Program-made: the position numbers and the translations under genes
NCBI GenBank assembly: GCA_013327885.1
Contig: JABUMY010000001.1
Coordinates: 186,001 to 250,000, forward strand
Reading direction: 5' to 3'
Length of the DNA stretch: 64,000 nt
From: Flavisolibacter longurius
Lineage (GTDB): Bacteria > Bacteroidota > Bacteroidia > Chitinophagales > Chitinophagaceae
Notes under the pieces: generated by a model
What the model saw: the letters and a program-made list of their open reading frames with translations, nothing else
Database searches by the model: none
What the model was told of the DNA's origin: nothing
In this document: positions 23,951 through 30,900 of the stretch, one piece after another
Layout: each line of letters opens with the position of its first letter
Position numbering within the stretch: position 1 is the stretch's first letter

Positions 23951-25354
23951 ATGCGTAAGGCAATCTTTTCTTTTTTCATTCTGCTGGCCGGCGCTTTTTT
24001 CCTGACGTTTTCGTCTGCCGGCTGCGCCAATATTATTCCTCCTTCCGGTGGTCCGCGGGATAGCCTGCCGCCAAAGCTCGTCTCAGCCACGCCTGCCGAC
24101 TCCACGCTGAACTTTAGGGAGAACCGTATCAGCTTTGTTTTTGACGAATACGTTGACCTGCAGGAAGTGCAGAACAACCTTCTTTTTACGCCAACTTTCG
24201 AGATCAATCCCGAAGTGTCGGTACGACTGAAAACGGTATCGGTACGCTTTCGCGACAGCCTTCTTGCCAACACTACTTACATTCTCAATTTTGGCAATGC
24301 CATCCGCGATATCAACGAAAACAACCCGGTGCGCAATTTTACCTATGTGTTTTCCACCGGCAATGTGCTTGACTCGCTGACGCTGAGCGGCCGTGTTCTC
24401 CTGGCCGAAAACGGCAAAACCGATTCAACCCTCACCATCCTCTTGCACCGCAACCTGGAGGACTCTGCCGTGATCAAACAACGGCCGATCTACGTGGCCC
24501 GTGTGAACGGTGACGGGCGGTTCCTGTTTACCAACCTTCCCCGCGACACCTTTGCCATTTATGCCCTGGGTGATGCCGGCATTGTGCGGCGCTACCAGAA
24601 CAAGGCTACCCAGTATTTTGCTTTTAATGATGCGCCAGTAGTAGCAGGCAGTTCTGATTCTATTGTCCTGTATGCTTACAAAGAAGCACCGGCAACGGGC
24701 ACGCCGGCTGCACCTGCTACCCGCAGCACGGCACCGGCCGGAGGTGGTGCTGAACGGTTGCGCTTTACCGCGGCCGGCGGTACGGTTGACCTGCAAGGCG
24801 ATTTTGTATTGACCTTTCCTGTGCCTATCCGCAACCTGGATACAACGCAACTCTTGCTGAGCACCGACAGTACATTCACGCCTGCTCCCTTTACCGCCCG
24901 TCTCGATTCCATCGGAACGGAACTGCATATACGGTCGCCCTGGCGTGAGGGCACCCGGTATAATCTTGTTCTCAACCGTACGTTTGCAGAAGATACGCTG
25001 GGCCGCCGGCTGCTGAAAACCGATACGCTGAATTTCACCACCAAAAAGCTCAGCGATTACGGCCGGCTGAACCTGCGCATTCGCGGAGCCGATACGGCCC
25101 GCAACCCGGTGCTGCTGTTTGTACAAAACTCGCAAGTGGTAAAAGCCGTGCCCATCCGCAGCGGTGTGTACACCGACAGGCTGTTTGCTCCCGGCGAATA
25201 CGAGCTGCGCATTTTGTATGATCAAAATGGCAATGGCAAATGGGACCCGGGTGATTTTTTTGGTGGCCGCCGACAGCCGGAAACCGTTCTTCCCATCCGG
25301 CAAAACATCACCATCAAAGCCGACTGGGACAACGAATTTGAGCGGTCGTTATAA
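23951..25354 (+). CDS. Lipoprotein with SbsA-type Ig-like domain
   Basis: A 467-residue exported lipoprotein. The start at 23951 gives MRKAIFSFFILLAGAFFLTF and a lipobox-like SSAGC. An Ig-like (Big_5) domain follows at about residues 35-130, with PPKLVSATPADSTLNF, ISFVFDEYVDLQ and TYILNFGNAIRDINENNP. A second beta-rich region repeats a similar theme (FVLTFPVPIRNLDTTQLLL, RYNLVLNRTFAEDTLG). The C-terminus has YDQNGNGKWDPGDFFGGRRQPE, a motif typical of this Bacteroidota family. The function is unknown; the architecture suggests a surface or periplasmic structural protein. It is followed by recR after 48 bases, though recR has its own promoter-like sequence. Confidence 0.85.
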   Translation: MRKAIFSFFILLAGAFFLTFSSAGCANIIPPSGGPRDSLPPKLVSATPADSTLNFRENRISFVFDEYVDLQEVQNNLLFTPTFEINPEVSVRLKTVSVRFRDSLLANTTYILNFGNAIRDINENNPVRNFTYVFSTGNVLDSLTLSGRVLLAENGKTDSTLTILLHRNLEDSAVIKQRPIYVARVNGDGRFLFTNLPRDTFAIYALGDAGIVRRYQNKATQYFAFNDAPVVAGSSDSIVLYAYKEAPATGTPAAPATRSTAPAGGGAERLRFTAAGGTVDLQGDFVLTFPVPIRNLDTTQLLLSTDSTFTPAPFTARLDSIGTELHIRSPWREGTRYNLVLNRTFAEDTLGRRLLKTDTLNFTTKKLSDYGRLNLRIRGADTARNPVLLFVQNSQVVKAVPIRSGVYTDRLFAPGEYELRILYDQNGNGKWDPGDFFGGRRQPETVLPIRQNITIKADWDNEFERSL

Positions 25355-25370
25355 GCCCTTTTTAACACGG

Positions 25371-25396
25371 TTTGCGGGGGCAAAATTGTACATTTG
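25371..25396 (+). promoter_or_regulatory. Possible recR promoter
   Basis: TACATTTG (25389-25396) fits the -7 element TAnnTTTG. The only TTTG upstream (25371-25374) is 14 bases away, shorter than usual. If used, the transcript would start almost at the recR ATG (25403). Confidence 0.35.
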
Positions 25397-25402
25397 TACA
25401 CT

Positions 25403-26020
25403 ATGCAATTCTCTTCTTCTCTCCTGGAAAATGCGGTGGCCGAATTTGCAAAATTGCCCGGTATTGGTAAAAAAACAGCCCTACGGCTGGTGCTTCATTT
25501 ATTGAAGCAGGAGAGTGAAGATGTGCAGCATTTCAGCGAGGTAATGAGCCGCATGCGCAGCGAGATCAAATTCTGCCAGCGCTGTCACAATGTGGCCGAT
25601 GCCGACATTTGTTCTATCTGCGCCAACAGTATGCGCAAGCAGGAAATGGTTTGCGTGGTGGAAAACATCCGCGATGTGATTGCACTGGAAAGCACGCAGC
25701 AATACAGCGGCACCTACCATGTACTCGGCGGCGTTATCTCACCGCTTGACGGTGTAGGCCCGAACCAGTTGAACATTGACACCCTGATTCACCGCGTACA
25801 GAAAGAAGAAACAGCAGAAGTGATCTTTGCGCTAAGCCCCACCATCCAGGGCGACACCACCATTTATTACATTCAGAAAAAATTGCCGGCAACCTGCAAA
25901 GTAACCACCATTGCCCGAGGCATTGCCTTTGGCGGCGAACTGGAATATGCCGATGAAATGACGCTGGCCCGCAGCCTGCAGAACCGCCTGCCGGTTGACA
26001 GTTATGTTAGCAGCCGGTAA
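25403..26020 (+). CDS. recR: Recombination protein RecR
   Basis: A 205-residue DNA-binding clamp of the RecFOR pathway, which loads RecA at gaps. The start at 25403 gives MQFSSSLLENAVAEFAKLPGIGKKTA, containing the helix-hairpin-helix. A four-cysteine zinc finger (CQRCHNVADADICSIC) follows at about residues 55-70. The Toprim domain is VCVVENIRDVIALE and HVLGGVISPLDGVGP. Length and order are standard. It converges with the small gene 26027-26254 with only six bases between stops. Confidence 0.96.
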   Translation: MQFSSSLLENAVAEFAKLPGIGKKTALRLVLHLLKQESEDVQHFSEVMSRMRSEIKFCQRCHNVADADICSICANSMRKQEMVCVVENIRDVIALESTQQYSGTYHVLGGVISPLDGVGPNQLNIDTLIHRVQKEETAEVIFALSPTIQGDTTIYYIQKKLPATCKVTTIARGIAFGGELEYADEMTLARSLQNRLPVDSYVSSR

Positions 26021-26026
26021 GCGTTG

Positions 26027-26254
26027 TCAGAGTGCATAATTTTCACGGTCTTCTTCCACTGATTTTATACCGCGAACGCCGTTGAGTTTTTGCATATCGG
26101 GAGCCGTGCCGGTGATGATGCCCGTGAACGACATCACCTGGTCGATTTTGGCGCCTTCTTTTTTTAACTCGTCGGCAATGTCAGCAATCTTTTCCGCCTG
26201 CTCTTCTTCAACAACAGCAATAAATTTTTTTGTTTTTTTCGCCCCTTTTTTCAT
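26027..26254 (-). CDS. Small protein resembling a subtilisin propeptide / I9 inhibitor
   Basis: A protein of about 75 residues with a lysine-rich start (MKKGAKKTKKF) from the ATG at 26254; an ATG at 26278 adds eight residues. The core FIAVVEEEQAEKIADIADEL, VMSFTGIITGTAPDMQKL and GVRGIKSVEEDRENY has the strand-helix-strand-helix-strand pattern and the closing V-x-x-V-E-x-D seen in inhibitor I9 domains (subtilase propeptides). No signal peptide is visible. It lies 55 bases downstream of a subtilase gene of the same orientation, so it could be an inhibitor, chaperone or immunity factor of that protease. This is a fold-level guess. Confidence 0.55.
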   Translation of the reverse strand: MKKGAKKTKKFIAVVEEEQAEKIADIADELKKEGAKIDQVMSFTGIITGTAPDMQKLNGVRGIKSVEEDRENYAL

Positions 26255-26309
26255 ACAAAGCGATTGATGTCTTTGCAAGGTAAGTTTCGTTATTCAATTG
26301 CTTGCTGGC

Positions 26310-27557
26310 TCAAGACGGGCATTGCGCCAGGCCAATACCCACATCCGTAGCAGGAAGATTGAGCCGGCGTGCCAGTTGCACAAGCTTCATCCAGATATCC
26401 GCAGCCGTTGCTTTCGGGTATTTTTCCCAGAGCAAAGCAGCAATGCCGGCTACAAATGGCGTAGCCATCGACGTACCCGAAATGGTGCGGTGCTTTCTGC
26501 CTTTCCAACTGCTGTAAATATCAACACCCGGTGCGGCAATGTCTACCTGGCCGCCATTCAGGTTCAAGCCGCCACAGGAAAAATCGGCAACCCGCAGGTC
26601 ATTATCCAGTGCGGCCACCGCCATTACCGAAGGACAATTGGCCGGGTGACCCACAGGCTTTATCAAACCAAATTCACGTTCGCTTTCATTGCCGGCAGCA
26701 GCGATAATGATGCAGCCGTTAGCCAGCGCCGTACGGGCTACCCGTTCGTAGGCAGGAGAAAAGGTTTCGCCTTCTTCGACTCCCGAACCCAAGGACATGG
26801 AAATGACCTTGCACTTGTTCTGCAGGGCCCATTCAATACCAGCCAGGATGCCCGAATCGTAACCAACACCCTGGTTGCTGAGCACTTTGCCCACGAAAAG
26901 GTTGGCATCTTTGGCAACACCGTAACGCCAACCGGTTTTCTTTTGAATGGCGCCTACCGAAATGCCACAGCAATGCGTACCATGGCCATTGGCATCTTCC
27001 ACACCCTGCCGCTTGATAAATGATTTGTGCTGGATCTTCAGCCGCTTAAAATCGGGGTGCGTTAGATTGAGGCCTGTATCCAGCACAGCGATATTCACCC
27101 CAACTCCTGTGCATTTGGAAGCCGGCAGCTTGATAGCCTGGCAGCCCCAGGAAAATTCGTCGCTGTCGGGAATGGCCGCAATTTTTAGTTTCTTTTTTTG
27201 AGCGGTGGCAGGAAAGGCATACACATAACGTTCGGGCTCACTGCGCACCTGGTCGCTGGTGCCGGCGCTGGCCGCCATCATAAAGCTTAGCTGGTCTTCG
27301 TTGCCTTCGTTCACAACCGCCACTTTAAAATTGTCGAAGTAGATCCCGTCGGCCTGCTGAAAGGCTTCGTTATAGCGGGTCATGTCGGATTTAAAGTCAT
27401 TGATGCTGGCCATCTTCAGCGAAGCGCCGCGGGTAAGCTTTTGAATGGAAGACCGTTTGGCATCATTGCTCATGGTGAGAATGCGTTTGCCGGTAAAGCG
27501 GGGCCGGTCGCCCTGTTTGCCAAACAGGTTGTCGGGTTGGTTGTTAGTACTGGCCAT
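26310..27557 (-). CDS. S8 family (subtilisin-like) serine peptidase, no signal peptide
   Basis: A 415-residue subtilase. The triad is D160 (NIAVLDTGLN), H192 (NGHGTHCCGI) and S363 (ISGTSMATPFVAG); the oxyanion Asn is N290 (AAAGNESE). The first 150 residues are not a recognisable I9 propeptide and there is no signal peptide or membrane helix, so the enzyme may act inside the cell or leave by an unknown route. The C-terminus ends shortly after the catalytic domain. It sits in a minus-strand set: lysozyme-like protein, unknown protein, this protease, then an I9-like small protein. The set suggests a functional unit. Confidence 0.9.
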   Translation of the reverse strand: MASTNNQPDNLFGKQGDRPRFTGKRILTMSNDAKRSSIQKLTRGASLKMASINDFKSDMTRYNEAFQQADGIYFDNFKVAVVNEGNEDQLSFMMAASAGTSDQVRSEPERYVYAFPATAQKKKLKIAAIPDSDEFSWGCQAIKLPASKCTGVGVNIAVLDTGLNLTHPDFKRLKIQHKSFIKRQGVEDANGHGTHCCGISVGAIQKKTGWRYGVAKDANLFVGKVLSNQGVGYDSGILAGIEWALQNKCKVISMSLGSGVEEGETFSPAYERVARTALANGCIIIAAAGNESEREFGLIKPVGHPANCPSVMAVAALDNDLRVADFSCGGLNLNGGQVDIAAPGVDIYSSWKGRKHRTISGTSMATPFVAGIAALLWEKYPKATAADIWMKLVQLARRLNLPATDVGIGLAQCPS

Positions 27558-27600
27558 GGTTATTTATTTAACGGTGAAGAATCGGTTGAAGAACTTCTGG

Positions 27601-28377
27601 TCAAAGCGGCTGCAGGTTGACGTCCGGCGCTTCGGTGATCATGCGTGAGGTTGCCAGCGTTTCCTGCCTGCTGCGAACGACCATTTTAAAATTAAAGTCC
27701 ACATCGCGGGTGGGATAAACCAGCGGCGTTACACCAAGCTTGTCAAAATCGCCAAACAGGGTGGTGTAGCTGTTGATGACCGTGCCAAGCGGCTTGTCTT
27801 CTACCTTGCCCAAATACTTGCCAACCACCGAAGCCACGTTAGTTAAAATTTCGGTGGCAATGTTGAATTTAGCGGCATCTTTTGCCAGCTTGGCAAGGCT
27901 GCCCACCAGGTCTTTGTATTCGGTGTCTTCTTTTACCTTGCCCAGTATTTCACCCACATCCCGCAGGCTTTGCTTGCTTTTCATTACCGAGCAAAAAACA
28001 TGGAGCTGGTTGGGCGCCTTGTCTTCTTTTTTCTCTGCCTGCCAGAGGTAAACCGTTTTATTGATGGGGAGATTTTCTTTGTCGTCGATGCGGGGAAAGC
28101 CTTGGAGGTCGATAGTGCCCACCAGTTGGTTGGTTACATTGCTGGCCAGCAGCGTAAGGCAATACAATTTGGCGTAGCCGGGAAAAGGCCAGACTTTTTC
28201 GGTGCGATTGTCTTTGATGTAAGGCGGCAACATGCGCAGCTCAATACCCGTAACATCGGCCGACGTATCAATTTCACGCAAGGCACCGCGGGTGCCCAGC
28301 GTCGAGAGTTTTTTTGCCAAGCTGCTGTTGCGGGCAGAGATATACGTTGTTTCAGGATCTAAGAATTGGATGGCCAT
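27601..28377 (-). CDS. Unknown 258-residue protein
   Basis: I do not recognise a family. The protein is soluble, lacks a signal peptide and starts MAIQFLDPETTYISARNSSL. The N-terminal half looks beta-rich (YAKLYCLTLLASNVTNQLVGTIDL), and the middle is helical and lysine-rich (KVKEDTEYKDLVGSLAKLAKDAAKF). The C-terminal part returns to strands (VDFNFKMVVRSRQETL). It lies 43 bases upstream of the subtilase gene on the same strand and 171 bases after the lysozyme-like gene. The start of the neighbouring lysozyme-like protein is also MAI, but the two are not otherwise alike. Co-occurrence with the protease is the best clue to its role. Confidence 0.7.
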   Translation of the reverse strand: MAIQFLDPETTYISARNSSLAKKLSTLGTRGALREIDTSADVTGIELRMLPPYIKDNRTEKVWPFPGYAKLYCLTLLASNVTNQLVGTIDLQGFPRIDDKENLPINKTVYLWQAEKKEDKAPNQLHVFCSVMKSKQSLRDVGEILGKVKEDTEYKDLVGSLAKLAKDAAKFNIATEILTNVASVVGKYLGKVEDKPLGTVINSYTTLFGDFDKLGVTPLVYPTRDVDFNFKMVVRSRQETLATSRMITEAPDVNLQPL

Positions 28378-28548
28378 GGTTGAAGGTTTGTTTGCTTACT
28401 CTTGGTTCCTGTTTTCAGCTTCCCAGGTGCTTACTTTTTTGCGGGTGTTCAGCTAGTGCCCGGATGTATGGTAAAATGGTTGCGGTGCGATAAAATGAAT
28501 ACAGGCTTCGTCCATAAGATGATTCGCTTTTGCTGGTTGATCACAACA

Positions 28549-29349
28549 TCAGGCAGGCAATGGCGCCGACTGCCGGCGGCTATCGCCCAAAAGGTATTGG
28601 CCACTGATGCGGTGAAAAGCATCGGAGGTGATCTTACCGGCCTTGCCATCAACACGCAGTTGCTGGCCGGCACTGTTCAACAGCACCTGCAGGGTTTCGG
28701 CGCCCTTGTTGTAGGTAGAGGGATTGAACACCACTTCGGCGCCTACTTTTTTGATCAGCGTGATCACATCCACTTCACCGGCTACGGCCAGTTGCCGTTC
28801 GCTCATGCGGCGCAGGAGCACAGCGCCACCAATTTGCTTGGACACAGCCCTTGGATCAAATATGCCATCGCTGGTGAACTTGCCACGGGTGTATTGATTG
28901 GAAAAACTCCAGAGGTAGGGCGAATGAATGCCGTGGCGCCGGTAGCCAAAACCGTTGTATTCTTCCATTTTGAACAAGGTGGCGGCAATGCTCCAGTCGG
29001 TCCAGGTGTGCAGCCGTTTCAGGCGCAAGGCATCTTCGGCACTTTCTTCCCAGGTAAACGGCGGGGTGCCGGTTTTGGGAAAACCTTTGGGTACGTGCAC
29101 GGTTCGTGCCGTTAACGGGTCGCCGTTGTGCAGGTGGGTGTTGAACCGGCAACTGCATTCCATGTTGTGCAAAATGCCGGTAAAATACCAGGGTACGCCG
29201 GTGCGTTGGGCAACAGCCTCGTAACGGGGGCGGCCAGCCAGGATCCTGTCTACACAGGCGTCGATGGCTGCGTAATGCCGTTGTGGAATCTCGCAGGTAT
29301 TGAATAAATGCTGGTACTCGTTGCGCAGCGTAAGATTAAAAATGGCCAT
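28549..29349 (-). CDS. Lysozyme-like protein with C-terminal peptidoglycan-binding domain
   Basis: A 266-residue protein. Residues about 1-185 resemble a lysozyme-like family found in phages and bacteria: GVPWYFTGILHNMECSCRFNTHLHNGDPL, TVHVPKGFP and PPFTWEESAEDAL, with a plausible catalytic Glu in HNMECS. Residues about 205-255 (ETLQVLLNSAGQQLRVDGKAG, TSDAFHRI) match a PG_binding_1-like domain. There is no signal peptide, so export would need lysis or a dedicated route. It opens the minus-strand set that continues with the unknown protein and the subtilase. The family assignment is from memory of the HLHNGDPLT motif and should be treated as likely, not certain. Confidence 0.65.
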   Translation of the reverse strand: MAIFNLTLRNEYQHLFNTCEIPQRHYAAIDACVDRILAGRPRYEAVAQRTGVPWYFTGILHNMECSCRFNTHLHNGDPLTARTVHVPKGFPKTGTPPFTWEESAEDALRLKRLHTWTDWSIAATLFKMEEYNGFGYRRHGIHSPYLWSFSNQYTRGKFTSDGIFDPRAVSKQIGGAVLLRRMSERQLAVAGEVDVITLIKKVGAEVVFNPSTYNKGAETLQVLLNSAGQQLRVDGKAGKITSDAFHRISGQYLLGDSRRQSAPLPA

Positions 29350-29531
29350 ATAGCGGGGTTTGATGGTGCGTTAGCAGGGGCAGATCAGGAGGTTATCACA
29401 GAGGCGGATTGCCGGTAGCAGTAAGCATTATAAACTTACACTTATAATTTTATAGTTATGCCTGGGTCGGTAAATATATTTTTCTTGCGGGAGCTGAGGT
29501 TCAAACACTTAACACGCAAAGGTTCCAGGGC

Positions 29532-29561
29532 TTGCGGGTATGAAGATTTGCCTTACTTTTG
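29532..29561 (+). promoter_or_regulatory. Likely metH promoter
   Basis: TTG (29532-29534), 19 bases, then TACTTTTG (29554-29561), a full match to TAnnTTTG. The resulting leader before the first metH gene would be about 240 bases. Confidence 0.6.
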
Positions 29562-29566
29562 CGCCA

Positions 29567-29808
29567 CAGGCGGATTTGTTTATTGTTCGGCCTTTAATAG
29601 AACTAATAAACGCAAGAAACTCTCCACTATAGGTTTTCCTGACGTTTATTGGTTGCGTACGTACGACGTAAAATGTCAAACGCCAAACGTTAAGGCCGTA
29701 CTCTTTTCAGCCTGTTGTTTTTTTAACTGGTGAACATAGGAACTCATGAACGTGTAAATGCATCTTGTTTCACTTCTCACGTTTTCCGTTTCACATAAAA
29801 TGTACACG
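29567..29808 (+). promoter_or_regulatory. Candidate structured 5' leader of the metH genes
   Basis: A long-range stem pairs CGGCCTT (29588-29594) with AAGGCCG (29692-29698). Inside it AATAAACG (29605-29612) pairs with CGTTTATT (29643-29650), and CGTACGTACG (29656-29665) is a palindrome. A T7 run follows at about 29720-29730. This layout could be a regulatory RNA, but it matches no riboswitch class I can name. Confidence 0.4.
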
Positions 29809-30846
29809 ATGGCAACCATTCAGGAAATTTTAAAAGAACGCATACTGGTCATTGATGGCGCCATGGGCACCATGATCCAGCGCTACAAGCTGGCCGAAGA
29901 AGATTATCGCGGCGAACGGTTTAAAGACTGGCCTTCGGACCTTAAAGGCAACAACGACCTGCTTTGCCTGACGCAGCCGCATATCATCCGTGAAATCCAT
30001 GGCAAGTACCTCGATGCCGGGGCGGACATCATTGAGACCAATACCTTCAATGCACAGAAAATTTCGCTGGCTGATTATGGCATGGAAAGTCTTGCCTACG
30101 AGATCAATCTTGCCGCTGCCCGCATTGCCAAAGAAGCAACGGCGCTGGTGGGTTCCGGCGAACAAAAATGGGTAGCCGGTGCATTAGGACCATTGAACAA
30201 AACCCTTTCGCTTTCGCCTGATGTCAACAATCCAGGTTATCGTGCGCTGACGTTTGATGAAGCCGTTGATGCCTATTACGAGCAGGTAAAAGGATTGGTG
30301 GATGGTGGTGTTGATCTTATTCTGATCGAAACCATTTTTGACACGCTGAACGCCAAGGCGGCCATCTTCGCGGTGAAAAAATATTTCAGGGATGCGGGCC
30401 AGCCCGAGCTTCCCATCATGATCAGCGGTACCATCACGGATGCTTCCGGCCGCACATTGAGCGGACAAACCCTCGAAGCGTTTTATACCTCCATCCGGCA
30501 TGCCCGCCCGTTGAGCATTGGGCTGAACTGTGCCCTGGGTGCACAGGAAATGCGTCCGCACATTGAAGAACTGAGCACACTTGCCGAATGTTTCACTTCG
30601 GCTTATCCCAATGCCGGCCTTCCCAATGCTATGGGCGAATACGACGAACAGCCGGAGCAAACAGCGCATTTTATTGAAGACTGGGCGAAGGAAGGTTTTG
30701 TGAATATTGTGGGTGGCTGCTGTGGTACCACGCCGGATCATATCCGCCATATTGCAGAGCAGGTGCGGAAGATTACGCCAAGGCCGCTGCCGGTGGTAGA
30801 GAAGACCATCCAAACCGAAATAGAAGAAAACGTTTCAATTGCCTAA
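29809..30846 (+). CDS. metH: Methionine synthase, homocysteine S-methyltransferase part
   Basis: The first half of a split cobalamin-dependent methionine synthase: the zinc-dependent domain that activates homocysteine. The start at 29809 ([24 protein letters not shown]) gives the standard N-terminus; ATGs at 29800 and 29758 would extend it into leader DNA. Zinc cysteines are visible in GLNCALG and [10 protein letters not shown]. The length, about 345 residues, equals one MetH domain. The remaining domains are in the next gene, 54 bases downstream. Separate genes for these two parts are common in Bacteroidota. Confidence 0.93.
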   Translation: MATIQEILKERILVIDGAMGTMIQRYKLAEEDYRGERFKDWPSDLKGNNDLLCLTQPHIIREIHGKYLDAGADIIETNTFNAQKISLADYGMESLAYEINLAAARIAKEATALVGSGEQKWVAGALGPLNKTLSLSPDVNNPGYRALTFDEAVDAYYEQVKGLVDGGVDLILIETIFDTLNAKAAIFAVKKYFRDAGQPELPIMISGTITDASGRTLSGQTLEAFYTSIRHARPLSIGLNCALGAQEMRPHIEELSTLAECFTSAYPNAGLPNAMGEYDEQPEQTAHFIEDWAKEGFVNIVGGCCGTTPDHIRHIAEQVRKITPRPLPVVEKTIQTEIEENVSIA

Positions 30847-30900
30847 ATCAATCTTAGCAACCCATTGTGCCATTGCGCCTTTGTGGTTCAAAATACAACT

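Larger units (their letters stand above)
29350..29808. other. Long gap before metH, holding promoter and structured leader
   Basis: I find no convincing gene in these 459 bases. A weak open frame at 29458-29733 has no family features. Bases 29532-29561 hold a promoter and 29567-29808 a leader with pairing potential. No recognisable cobalamin or SAM riboswitch core is present. Confidence 0.65.

Noticed and set aside
29391-29440. TTATCACAGAGGCGGATTGCC upstream of metH looks a little like the start of a SAM-I riboswitch
   Set aside because: The later core (GATGAAGCC, GGCAACC) and the pairing are absent, and it lies upstream of the predicted promoter.
29458-29733. 91-codon open frame in the metH leader
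   Set aside because: No family features, odd composition, overlaps the predicted promoter and structured leader.
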